A DNA stretch of 64,000 nt from CAZVPF01 sp964628195 (GTDB lineage Bacteria; Planctomycetota; Phycisphaerae; Sedimentisphaerales; Anaerohalosphaeraceae), in contig CAZVPF010000001.1 of NCBI GenBank assembly GCA_964628195.1, forward strand, positions 124,001 through 188,000. Direction: 5' to 3'. Positions within the stretch are counted from its first letter, which is position 1. Each line of letters begins with the position of its first letter. The translations under genes and the position numbers were made by a program. The notes below the pieces were generated by a model that saw nothing but the letters and a program-made list of their open reading frames with translations, did not search any database and was not told the DNA's origin. Shown here piece by piece: positions 1-7,912 of the stretch.

Positions 1-87
1 CTGATCTTCGGCAACTGGATGATGCAGAACATAATGAAGTTTACGGTCGAGATATTTAACATAATCAAGTCTTACGGCTATCATTGA
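1..87 (+). CDS. fliQ: Flagellar export protein FliQ, C-terminal end (partial)
   Basis: The window opens inside a reading frame whose last 28 residues (ending KSYGYH, stop TGA at 85-87) look like the end of FliQ: a short amphipathic tail after the second membrane segment. FliQ is a small inner-membrane part of the FliPQR export gate of the flagellar type III secretion apparatus. The main support is position: the stop overlaps the start of fliR as TGATG, and the fliQ-fliR-flhB order is the usual one. Only the tail is visible, so the call rests more on context than on sequence. Confidence 0.7.
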   Translation: MIFGNWMMQNIMKFTVEIFNIIKSYGYH

Positions 88-845
88 TGGAAATTCTGAC
101 CGGCAAAATACTTTCATTTATGCTTGTCTTTACGCGGGTGGGGGCGTTTTTTTCCACCAGCCCGGTTTTCAGCTGGGGTTCGCTTCCGGTGCGGGTCAAG
201 GTCGCGCTGGCGGTAATGATCTCTATTTTTATCGCAGGCACCATGCCGTTGACCCTTGCAGCGGAGGAGATCAACGTCGTGCAGGCGATTGTGATGTTCT
301 CCGGCGAAGCTGTTTACGGTCTTGCGTTCGGGCTCGTGGCAAGGCTGCTTTTCAGCATTGTAAACATGGCCGGAAGGATCATCGAAAGGCAAATGGGTCT
401 TGCGATGGCCAACATCCTCAATCCCCTTACAGGTGAGAATGATAAGCCGCTGAGCATGTTGATAGAGATACTGTTTATCATGCTGTTTTTAAGCGCAAAC
501 GGACATCACCTGCTGCTCGAAGTCATAAATAACAGTTATATATTTTTCCCGCTTGCCTCGCCGCCGCAAATAGAACTTTTGACCGGCAGCATAATCCGCA
601 CAGGCGGGGTTATGCTTTTGCTCGGCCTGAAGCTTTCGGCGCCGATACTTGCGGCGTTTCTGCTGCTTATGGTCGTGCTGGGCGTATTGGCGCGGATATC
701 GCCGGAAATGAACATACTGTTTTTGTCCCTGCCCATCAGGGTCGGTTTGGGCTTTATACTCGGGGCGATATACATCCCGTTTATACTTTCGTTTATAAAC
801 AGGTTTTCGGCACTGCTTGAGAAAATGATGCCGATACCAATTTAA
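87..845 (+). CDS. fliR: Flagellar biosynthesis protein FliR
   Basis: FliR is the integral-membrane protein that completes the FliP5-FliQ4-FliR1 export gate of the flagellar type III secretion system. The 252-residue product has the normal family length, starts with a hydrophobic segment (LSFMLVFTRVGAFFSTSPVFS, typical of FliR), and contains further membrane segments including a conserved-looking RIIERQMGLAMANILNP stretch and a hydrophobic C-terminus. ATG at 87 overlaps the fliQ stop; a TTG at 84 in the same frame would add one residue and cannot be excluded. The next gene, flhB, starts 22 bp downstream, so the genes are probably translated from one transcript. Confidence 0.93.
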   Translation: MEILTGKILSFMLVFTRVGAFFSTSPVFSWGSLPVRVKVALAVMISIFIAGTMPLTLAAEEINVVQAIVMFSGEAVYGLAFGLVARLLFSIVNMAGRIIERQMGLAMANILNPLTGENDKPLSMLIEILFIMLFLSANGHHLLLEVINNSYIFFPLASPPQIELLTGSIIRTGGVMLLLGLKLSAPILAAFLLLMVVLGVLARISPEMNILFLSLPIRVGLGFILGAIYIPFILSFINRFSALLEKMMPIPI

Positions 846-867
846 CCGCATATTTCAGTGAATACAA

Positions 868-1938
868 ATGCCGCCGGAAAATAAAGAAGAAAGGACAGAA
901 AAACCAACGCCGAAGAGGCTGTCCGACGCCAAGAAAAAGGGCTCGGTCCCCCAAAGCCAGGACATGACCTCCGCGGTCTCGCTGATAGTTCTTGCCACTG
1001 TAACTTTTTTTATGGGCCCCAGGGTTGTCGGCTGGAGCATGGGACTCATGCGAGAGGCTTTTTCGTGCAATCACATGTACATGTCCAACCCTGAAGCGGT
1101 TATCGGGTATGTTCAGGATAAGTTCTTTTCGGCCTTGGTGGTTATGGCCCCGTTTTTCGGTGTGCTTATGGTAACGGGCATCGCGACGCACATATGTATC
1201 TCCGGCTGGAACTTCAGCACGGAGACTCTTCAGTGGAAGTTCAGCCAGATCAACCCGATAAGCGGGTTCAAAAAACTTTTCTCGGTGCAAAGCCTGGTCA
1301 AGCTCGGTTTGAGCGTGCTGAAAATGATGTTTGTCGGCATTATCGCCTATGATTACGTAAGAACAAAAATAGTCGAAATGGCCCTTTACCAGTGGACGTG
1401 GGGCATGGGCATCTTAACTTCTATCGCCAAACTCATACTCGGTGTGATAATCAGGCTTTGTGTCGCTATTTTGATAATCGGGATCATAGACCTTGTTTAT
1501 CAGAAGTGGCAGTACATCAAGAACCTTATGATGACCAAAAAAGAGGTCAAGGACGAGATGAGAAACTCCGAGGGTCCGCCTGAGGTGAAGAAAAAGATCA
1601 GGCAAAAGCAGTTCGAGGCCGCCTTGAGACGCATGATGCAGGAGGTTCCCAAGGCCGACGTAGTTCTGGTCAACCCCGATCACGTCGCCGTTGCGCTGAA
1701 ATACGACCCAGGCACGATGCACGCTCCCACAGTAGTAGCCAAGGGCGGGGATAACGTGTGCGAAAAGATCAAGGAGATAGCGCGTGCTTACGGTGTGCCC
1801 ATCATCAGGCGTCCGGCCCTTGCAAGGACCCTTTTCGGTTCGGTAAAGCTGGGCGAGGAGATACCGGACGCGCTGTTTGTTGCCGTCGCGGAGGTTCTTG
1901 CCCTGGTTCACAGGCTGCGGGCAAACCGGGTAAGGTAA
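868..1938 (+). CDS. flhB: Flagellar export switch protein FlhB (NPDH variant)
   Basis: FlhB sits beside the export gate and switches the flagellar secretion system from hook-type to filament-type substrates after cleaving itself between Asn and Pro of an NPTH loop. The 356-residue product has the canonical start (ERTEKPTPKRLSDAKKKG), four hydrophobic segments in residues about 30-210, then the charged linker and cytoplasmic domain. The cleavage loop lies at residues 269-272, the same numbering as in enteric FlhB, but reads NPDH: Asn and Pro are kept, Thr is replaced by Asp. Cleavage probably still occurs since Asn and Pro are the scissile pair, but this is an inference. It follows fliR in the same operon. 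Confidence 0.95.
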   Translation: MPPENKEERTEKPTPKRLSDAKKKGSVPQSQDMTSAVSLIVLATVTFFMGPRVVGWSMGLMREAFSCNHMYMSNPEAVIGYVQDKFFSALVVMAPFFGVLMVTGIATHICISGWNFSTETLQWKFSQINPISGFKKLFSVQSLVKLGLSVLKMMFVGIIAYDYVRTKIVEMALYQWTWGMGILTSIAKLILGVIIRLCVAILIIGIIDLVYQKWQYIKNLMMTKKEVKDEMRNSEGPPEVKKKIRQKQFEAALRRMMQEVPKADVVLVNPDHVAVALKYDPGTMHAPTVVAKGGDNVCEKIKEIARAYGVPIIRRPALARTLFGSVKLGEEIPDALFVAVAEVLALVHRLRANRVR

Positions 1939-1941
1939 TTC

Positions 1942-1970
1942 TTGGATTTTGCTCCGGAATGCTTTATAAT
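1942..1970 (+). promoter_or_regulatory. Candidate sigma-70 promoter for the FlhA-like gene
   Basis: TTGGAT at 1942-1947 and TATAAT at 1965-1970 are separated by exactly 17 bp, directly after the flhB stop codon. It would start transcription near 1977 and leave a leader of about 57 bases before ATG 2034. If real, the FlhA-like gene can be expressed apart from the flagellar operon. Confidence 0.5.
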
Positions 1971-2033
1971 GACGACCGATCGATAATTTACAGCGAAGCC
2001 TTCAGGGCTTGTCTTTTCAGTACGGGTTCAGAA

Positions 2034-3647
2034 ATGGTGGAAAACGACGTATCACAAAATTCGGCTCCGAAAACGCTTCTCGGCAGGGGCGATATGCTTT
2101 TTGCGCTTACCGCGGTTGCGATGGTTGCCGGGCTTTTGGTTCCGCTGCCGGAGATGCTGCTCGATGCGATGTGGGGCCTTGCGCTGTGCCTTTCGCTCGC
2201 TGTGCTGATAACAGTTTTTTCGGCCCGCAACGCCGCAGAGCTCGCGGGTTTTCCGCTTTTGGTGGTCCTGTCCATAATATTACGGCTGGCGGTGGGGCTT
2301 TCGGCGGCAAGGCTGATATTCCTTACCGGCACGGGCGGGCGTGTTATCGAAAAAACTGGAGAGGCCATAAGCGCAGCCAACCCGATATGGACGATAATCA
2401 TCTGTCCCGTCGCAGCGGTGGTGGTCCTGGCGGTCATTATTGTCTGCTCGGGCAGGATTACACGTGCAGCACGCAGGTTCACCGCCGAGATAATACCCCT
2501 CAAGGAAGCGGGCATCGAGACCGATCTTAAAACCGGGGTAATAGACTACAACCAGGCACGCAGCCTCAGCGACAGGATATTCACCGAGACCAGCCTTTAC
2601 CTGAACATGGCAGGGGTGTCGCGGCTGATGGTCTGCGAGGCGGTCATAGCCGCACTTGCGGTTTTTGTGACCGTGCTTGGTCTGTCGGTGATGGGTCTTA
2701 TGAACCACGGGCCAAACAGTGCGGCGGTTTCGGCGTCGGCGGTTTTCGCCGGCGGGCTTTCGATTCTTGTGCTGACTCCGCCTGTTATTATCGCGGTCGC
2801 TTCGGCAAGTCTGCTGAGTAAAAAATCACTGCTTGTCGGAACCGTGCCGCAAAATGAAAAACCAAACCAGGGCTCAAAAGGTTTCCAGGTCTTCACCGAG
2901 GAGGGCACGGGGGAAAAGGTCGAGATACTCAATCCCGACTTTAGCAAAGTCGCCAAGGCGCATAACCTCGATGTTTTCGCAGAGGAAAAGCAGGCCGAGT
3001 TCGAACAGGCCCGCGCGGATCAACAGGTATCCCGGCCGCAGGAAGACAAACAGGAAACTGATGACTCCGTTGTCCCGGGCGGCAGGGAAAGTGGCGCAGC
3101 GAGGATTATACCTGTTGGCCACAGGTTCGCCTCAGTACAGGATTATTACGAGGACATAGCTGACAATATCACAACGCCTGATCTTCGCACGGTCATGCTT
3201 GCCGCCGAGTCGGTCAGGTCGCTGCCGGTTACCGTGGCGGTCAATACGGCGATTGAGCTTGTCAAACGCTCAAAAAAGGTTCTTGTAGTTGATACCGATA
3301 TTAAACGCAGCGCCGTCGCCAGGGCGTTTGACATTAACCCGGGCATACGGACGGGCAAGCCTTTAGAGACCTGCATAACAGGATTGTTTATTCTGAGCCT
3401 GCGCGAGACCGGCGAAGAGGGCTTTGCGGAAAAATTGGCCGAAACCTGCAAGGGGTTTGACAAGGTGATTATTTACAGGCCGGAAGGGGGAAGTGATTTC
3501 AGCACCGCTGATAATTTATTCGGCGCAGAAGCAGCGGTCATCTTTACATTAAAAGACACCAGCGATGACAGGCTTTATAACGCCCTTGTAAATACAAACT
3601 GCCCGCCTGTCGCTGTCATGCTGCCGCCGGACAAGGCTGTTAGATAA
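2034..3647 (+). CDS. FlhA-like membrane domain fused to a degenerate MinD/BY-kinase-like domain
   Basis: The first ~270 residues resemble the membrane part of FlhA (FHIPEP family): several hydrophobic helices, a RLAVGLSAARLIFL segment, the cytoplasmic loop RFTAEIIPLKEAGIETDLKT and the helix after GVSRLMVCEAV. The ~400-residue FlhA cytoplasmic domain that docks export chaperones is absent. Instead, after a charged linker (about 290-360), residues about 385-537 resemble a MinD/ParA or CpsD-type ATPase fold: KKVLVVDTDIKRSAVARAF matches the Walker A' strand, but the preceding loop (ESVRSLPVTVAVN) lacks the Walker A lysine. ATG 2034 was chosen because it lies just before the FlhA-like start; ATG 1959 in the same frame would precede the predicted transcription start. 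At 537 residues it is shorter than FlhA (~690) and is unlikely to be the working FlhA. Its role is unknown. Confidence 0.75.
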   Translation: MVENDVSQNSAPKTLLGRGDMLFALTAVAMVAGLLVPLPEMLLDAMWGLALCLSLAVLITVFSARNAAELAGFPLLVVLSIILRLAVGLSAARLIFLTGTGGRVIEKTGEAISAANPIWTIIICPVAAVVVLAVIIVCSGRITRAARRFTAEIIPLKEAGIETDLKTGVIDYNQARSLSDRIFTETSLYLNMAGVSRLMVCEAVIAALAVFVTVLGLSVMGLMNHGPNSAAVSASAVFAGGLSILVLTPPVIIAVASASLLSKKSLLVGTVPQNEKPNQGSKGFQVFTEEGTGEKVEILNPDFSKVAKAHNLDVFAEEKQAEFEQARADQQVSRPQEDKQETDDSVVPGGRESGAARIIPVGHRFASVQDYYEDIADNITTPDLRTVMLAAESVRSLPVTVAVNTAIELVKRSKKVLVVDTDIKRSAVARAFDINPGIRTGKPLETCITGLFILSLRETGEEGFAEKLAETCKGFDKVIIYRPEGGSDFSTADNLFGAEAAVIFTLKDTSDDRLYNALVNTNCPPVAVMLPPDKAVR

Positions 3648-3750
3648 TCAAATTATTCTTAATGCCCACCTGTATCATCGCATTTTGTTTCTTTATGCCT
3701 GTGCCGCCTGCCGTATATTTAGTCCCCTGCACCTGGCGGGGTTACTTTTG

Positions 3751-5775
3751 TCATTTGTAATCAAGTGTTATTACCTGGTGGCAGGTGAAGCTGTCGAGTT
3801 TAAGTTCAACGCAACCTTTTTTAATTTCAAAATCAAGTTTTTTGTTCTGCGGCTGGAGTGTGCATGCGGTTATGTTTTTATCTGTCGCGAGTTTTACACT
3901 GGTGTCATGGAGGGGGATCAGTTCCTCTATCACCTCGATGCCGTCGTTGTTTCTTTTCATTGTTCCCCCCTCCAGCTGCATCGGCCCGCCGCGGTAGATA
4001 GTGTTCGCGTACAAAAGGTGCAGGACGAGCCGGTTTTGTCCGGGCTGGTCCATGAGCGTTATCCGCGCGGTCGAGGGGAGGTTTGTCTCAACAGCAGCGG
4101 TTTCAAGCAGAATCTTTACAGCGTTTATGATGTAGTCCTTGTAAGCAACAGCGCCCATTGTGCGGTAAAGCGAGAAGACGGGGTGGGCGAGGTATAGTAT
4201 GTTGTTGTTGATAACCCCGCAGTCGTATTCCGAGGGCTCAGCTTTGTAGGGCGTGTGCTGGTGGCTGCAGTAGTGGTTGTATGCGCGGTTGAAGTAGGGG
4301 TCGTATATTTTGCCCAGGCTCTTGCCGGATGTAGCTTTAATTCGCTGTGATCGGACGTACATTACAAGCGGGTCATTGACAAACGCGGGCCTTAACTCTG
4401 GATTCGGCAGGATGTAGTCCGGGCAGTACTCGCTCGGCCCGTGGTGGGAGGCTCCGATATCGAAAAGGAACTTGCCTGTTTCCGGGTCAAGTGCGCTGGC
4501 GGCGGTTAGCATGAGCTTGCCGCCTTTACTTAGGAACTTGTCGAGTTTCGCTTTAAGCTCAGCGCCGACGGGTATCGTATGCGGCAGGATGAGCATCTTA
4601 TATTTTGCAAAATCCATTTCGGAGTCGATGACATCGAACAGGAAATGCCCTTCGAGAAGTGTTCTTGCGGCACCTACGTCGGGCTCGTCACCGGCGTGTC
4701 GGCCGGTTTGAGCGGTAACGGACTGGCAGGAGAGCAGGCCTATTTCGGCGACATTGGTAACGTCGTCGCAGAAGGGTTCGCATTTTTCTACATGCTCATA
4801 AGCCGGGCCTATCAGTTCGTAAGTGCTTTTCGTCATTTGGCCGTTTGGGTGAAGCTGGTCGCCGACACTGCACTTTGCGCCGTAGGCGATCATCGCCGCG
4901 CATTCATACTTAAGGGCATTGGGGTGTTTATAGCCGCCGAATTCGCCCCAGGTTGTATGGAACTTTCCCGTCATGCCGAGCATATCGTGGGGCAGGTTCT
5001 TGCAGTATTTCGCCGAAAGCGGGAAGTGGTCGTATCCCCAGCCGCCTGTCGGAAGAGATTCGAGCTCGAGGTGCGAGAAGTATTTGAGGATATCGCGTTT
5101 CCCGCGGGGTATGTGTCCCGAGTTGTGAAAGACTGGCATATCGGGATTTTTTGAAGTTGCCGCTTCGGTTGACATTTTGTAGTACCTCTCGTTTGCGCGG
5201 ACGCGGCATTTTTCTACGGCCGCCGGGTCGGTCGCCTCCAGACCGTTTTCGTGCATCCAGTCTAGGCAGTATTTGCACACGCAGCCGGTCTGGCAGATGA
5301 TATCGAGGAATATCCCGTCGCAGTTCGGATACAACTGCACGACTTCTTCAATTTGACGGCAGAGGTAATCCATATACGGTGAGTTGAAGCACAGTCGGCG
5401 GTAGCCTGGTATTGTCTGGCCTGTGTTGGCGTTTTCTGTTTCGTCAGCGGGTACAAGCAGCCATTCGGGGTGTTCGGATATCATGGCCTCGTCAAAGCCT
5501 GCGGAGATATATATCGGCACGTTTACATCTATCTCCTTTGCCGCGTCGAACTGCGCGCGTAAAAGGTCGAACGACAGGTACGGGTGCATCGGGGCGACCT
5601 TGGATTCGTAATAGCTCCAGCCGTGATGACACTTGGCAAAGCAGGTAATCGAGTCAACATGACCTGTTTTAAGGGCCTGCTGAAAATCATGTTTATCGAA
5701 TCGGCTGCCTATGCCTTCTATCGCTTCTGACGTATGAAAGTCGAGGTGTATTTGACGAAATCTTAATCTGTGCAT
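3751..5775 (-). CDS. Putative glycoside hydrolase, GHL6-type TIM barrel
   Basis: The 674-residue product matches, from memory of the family, the 'hypothetical glycosyl hydrolase 6' (GHL6) proteins. Signature stretches are HVDSITCFAKCHHGWSYY and the following segment with HPYLSFDLL, then YISAGFDEAMISEHPEWLL. The N-terminal ~340 residues would be the (beta/alpha)8 barrel; residues about 350-450 resemble the Rossmann-like trimerisation domain of GH42-type enzymes (LLSCQSVTAQ, then KFLSKGGKLMLTAAS), followed by beta-sandwich sequence. No signal peptide is visible, so it probably acts in the cytoplasm on imported oligosaccharides. A GGAG lies ten bases before the ATG. It is divergent from the PEP-CTERM gene at 6022. 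The exact substrate cannot be told; fucosidase-like activity is only a guess. Confidence 0.72.
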   Translation of the reverse strand: MHRLRFRQIHLDFHTSEAIEGIGSRFDKHDFQQALKTGHVDSITCFAKCHHGWSYYESKVAPMHPYLSFDLLRAQFDAAKEIDVNVPIYISAGFDEAMISEHPEWLLVPADETENANTGQTIPGYRRLCFNSPYMDYLCRQIEEVVQLYPNCDGIFLDIICQTGCVCKYCLDWMHENGLEATDPAAVEKCRVRANERYYKMSTEAATSKNPDMPVFHNSGHIPRGKRDILKYFSHLELESLPTGGWGYDHFPLSAKYCKNLPHDMLGMTGKFHTTWGEFGGYKHPNALKYECAAMIAYGAKCSVGDQLHPNGQMTKSTYELIGPAYEHVEKCEPFCDDVTNVAEIGLLSCQSVTAQTGRHAGDEPDVGAARTLLEGHFLFDVIDSEMDFAKYKMLILPHTIPVGAELKAKLDKFLSKGGKLMLTAASALDPETGKFLFDIGASHHGPSEYCPDYILPNPELRPAFVNDPLVMYVRSQRIKATSGKSLGKIYDPYFNRAYNHYCSHQHTPYKAEPSEYDCGVINNNILYLAHPVFSLYRTMGAVAYKDYIINAVKILLETAAVETNLPSTARITLMDQPGQNRLVLHLLYANTIYRGGPMQLEGGTMKRNNDGIEVIEELIPLHDTSVKLATDKNITACTLQPQNKKLDFEIKKGCVELKLDSFTCHQVITLDYK

Positions 5776-5814
5776 TTAACTTTTTCTCCATTGATATTAA
5801 GGGCATTAAACCCA

Positions 5815-5955
5815 ACACAAAGTGTCTTTTAACTTTATTTTCACAATAATGAATTTATAATTAAACAAAAAAGGGTGAAAAACACAAATAAAAACCATGA
5901 AAAACACTTTTGCTTTGTACTTGACTTTGTGTCCTGTTTGTAATAAAGTGTCCTG
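5815..5955. promoter_or_regulatory. Divergent regulatory region with repeated GTGTCC/ACAC sites
   Basis: Between the divergent genes 3751-5775 and 6022-6708 there is a perfect dyad ACAC-AAA-GTGT at 5815-5825 and two direct copies of GTGTCCTG at 5929-5936 and 5948-5955, 19 bp apart. A possible promoter for the rightward gene is TTGACT (5921-5926) with a 17-bp spacer to TAAAGT (5944-5949); the GTGTCCTG copies overlap it. They look like operator half-sites but no regulator is identified. Confidence 0.4.
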
Positions 5956-6021
5956 AGATTGATTATGAGGCAATCATTGAGCGTTATTTGCAAATCAAAT
6001 TATATATGGAGAGCTATAGTG

Positions 6022-6708
6022 ATGAATAGAGATCATATTTTTGTTGCAGCGGTTATCATTTTAATTACGTTTGTTAGTAACTCCTGGTCAATGCCCATAT
6101 CTTCGAGCGATTTGTGGGATATCAGCAATGGAACGACCGTAACAGCAAACAGCCCGCTTCATAGTGCTTCCTATTCTAAGGCCTCTAATATGTTTGGTGA
6201 CTTTACTGCAACTAACAATTATAACGAGGGCGAAAACACACTTTTTTCAGACCGTCAAGTCGATGATTTTATCCATTATGTCGAATGGGAAACAGCAAAT
6301 CCTGTGACTGTCAACAGCTTTAATCTGGTTGCCAGTCATGCTCCCGAACCCCAATACAGCAGAAATGACCGAGGCTTCAAGAATTTCAGTCTTTATTACT
6401 CAACAGATGATAGTTCAGAGTGGATCATGCTTTATTCTTATGATACCCTGAGCCCATACGGTGGAGGAGAGAATTACCCGGAATCCAATTATCTGGAATT
6501 ATACGACACTTTTTCTATCGTAACTGCACAGCAATTCCGAGCGGAATTTGTTCAAGCCGGAAGACGAGATGTTAACACCTACTCCGCCGGGCCCAGAATT
6601 TTTGAATTAGACGGATATTATACGGTACCCGAACCGGCCAGTTTATTGCTAACAACTTTAGGTATAATGGGGCTTTCCGGGTTTAGAAAAACCAATTCCA
6701 GGAAATAA
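6022..6708 (+). CDS. PEP-CTERM sorting domain protein, discoidin-like
   Basis: The 228-residue product has an N-terminal signal peptide (hydrophobic core VAAVIILITFVSN, cleavage near SWSMP) and a C-terminal PEP-CTERM tail: VPEPAS, a hydrophobic stretch and a basic end (FRKTNSRK). PEP-CTERM tails are recognised by exosortase and lead to processing and export in EPS-producing Gram-negatives. The middle (FIHYVEWETANPVTVNSFNLVASH, then FSLYYSTDD) resembles a discoidin/F5-8C-type sugar-binding sandwich. ATG 6022 has GGAGAG upstream at 6008-6013; an upstream in-frame ATG would put extra residues before the signal peptide. Probably a surface carbohydrate-binding protein. Confidence 0.8.
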   Translation: MNRDHIFVAAVIILITFVSNSWSMPISSSDLWDISNGTTVTANSPLHSASYSKASNMFGDFTATNNYNEGENTLFSDRQVDDFIHYVEWETANPVTVNSFNLVASHAPEPQYSRNDRGFKNFSLYYSTDDSSEWIMLYSYDTLSPYGGGENYPESNYLELYDTFSIVTAQQFRAEFVQAGRRDVNTYSAGPRIFELDGYYTVPEPASLLLTTLGIMGLSGFRKTNSRK

Positions 6709-7355
6709 TAAGGCGGCCCTTTTCTGGTTCAGTTTGGAAAAAAGCTTTGGCTGTTTTGCCAAAATGAATTGTTGGAAGCGCCCTGAGTTATTTATTCACT
6801 TTTGAAACGCTTGGCAGTTACGAGTATTAAAATAAATCCACAGTTCAATACGCTGCCTGGTTGTGCCGCCTGAGATGCAACAGGTCATTATAATACCGCC
6901 GGGTTCAGCCCATGCAGCGCAAATCTCACAAACCAGCTGTTTCCACCGGGAACGAGTCTGCAATCGAAAAGGCCCTTATTCGATTGATAACCGGAAAGTA
7001 AAGACTTGAAAGCTGTGACTATTAATATATCCTGTGAGTGATATTCAAATGAAAGGTTATAAGGCTGTTGCCAACGGTGACGGTTACAAGGTAAAAGCGG
7101 CCAGAAAGAGACTTGAAAAGCATCTTTAAAGTTATCCGGTGCCCGACGCGAATACAGCCGGCTGGGAAAAGAGTGAAAAAAGTCAGTTCAGGGTTAATAT
7201 TGAAAGAAGGATCAGGCAGATACAAGCTGCCCTGGAAAAATAACCTTTTCTGCAGGTTTTAGAATAAGAATTGTGTAGAAATTACATCGGGGGATAGAAT
7301 TTAATCCGTTTGGTAAAAATTTTTGAAAAATTTTTAGACTAAAATCTATATTTTC
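6709..7355. other. Gene-poor interval with a dyad and a decayed reading frame
   Basis: No intact gene is supported in this 647-bp stretch. It holds an 8-bp inverted repeat, CAATCGAA (6961-6968) with TTCGATTG (6979-6986) around a 10-base loop, and the interrupted small frame at 7034-7243. Shortly before the sigma factor gene, a TTGAAA followed 17 bp later by CTATAT could be its promoter, but this is weak. Confidence 0.5.
7034..7243 (+). pseudogene. Possible small decayed ORF with an internal stop
   Basis: One frame encodes about 31 residues from GTG 7034 (ATG 7049 in frame), a TAA at 7127-7129, then 37 more residues of similar charged, helical character ending at TAA 7241-7243. Lys/Arg/Glu-rich composition before and after the stop (KVKAARKRLEKH, then RVNIERRIRQIQAALEK) suggests one former coding sequence broken by a nonsense change. 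I do not recognise the family, and chance cannot be excluded for so short a frame. Confidence 0.25.
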
Positions 7356-7910
7356 GTGTCTTATTACAAGTTATACAGCCTTAACAATATGACCTGTGAA
7401 GATATTCTTTATCACCGTTACCGCGGCGGCAGCGAAGAGGCGCTGGAGCAGCTTTACGATCGCATGAAACTCCCGCTGCTCAAGACCGCTGCGCTGCTTA
7501 CCGGTGACGCCGCTGCGGCCGAGGATATCGTGCAGGAGGTTTTTATGAATCTTATAAAAAACAGCGGGGAGGTCAAGAACGTTAAAGGGTATCTATACAG
7601 GGCTGTTTCTAACAGAACCAAAAATTATTTTCGCCGGAAAGCGCCGGTAAGTATAGAGAAAAGTCCGGATATGGCAGGCGGTGAGAGAACCCCGCAAGCC
7701 TGGCTGATACAAAATGAACAGCTTGAGAAACTTTCAGATGCTCTTGGTAAGGTGAAATATGAACAGCGGGAGGCAGTTTTGCTTCATATTGAGGCAGGGC
7801 TGAAATTTCGCAGGATCGCTGAGATTCAGGAGGTTTCTATAAATACGGTTATGAGCCGTTACAGGTACGGGATAAGCAAGTTGAGGTCGGTCCTCAGCGG
7901 AGAGGCATAA
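7356..7910 (+). CDS. RNA polymerase sigma factor, ECF/sigma-70 family
   Basis: A 184-residue ECF-type sigma factor. Region 2 is visible at residues about 20-95 (EEALEQLYDRM, the -10-melting segment AAEDIVQEVFMNL, and VKGYLYRAVSNRTKNYFRR); region 4 at about 120-180 (ALGKVKYEQREAVLLH, then EIQEVSINTVMSRYRYGISKLR as helix-turn-helix). The frame begins at GTG 7356; ATG 7389 would give a shorter product (173 residues) that still contains all of region 2. Neither start has a clear Shine-Dalgarno. The next gene starts 2 bases after the stop and encodes a membrane protein of anti-sigma type, the usual partner arrangement. Confidence 0.88.
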   Translation: MSYYKLYSLNNMTCEDILYHRYRGGSEEALEQLYDRMKLPLLKTAALLTGDAAAAEDIVQEVFMNLIKNSGEVKNVKGYLYRAVSNRTKNYFRRKAPVSIEKSPDMAGGERTPQAWLIQNEQLEKLSDALGKVKYEQREAVLLHIEAGLKFRRIAEIQEVSINTVMSRYRYGISKLRSVLSGEA

Positions 7911-7912
7911 TT

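Noticed and set aside
2034..3647. Calling this gene flhA
   Set aside because: The FlhA cytoplasmic domain is missing and another domain is fused; naming it flhA would hide that.
3724..3741. CCCC...GGGG hairpin as a terminator between the FlhA-like gene and the GHL6 gene
   Set aside because: Only four base pairs and a broken T run; too weak to list as a feature.
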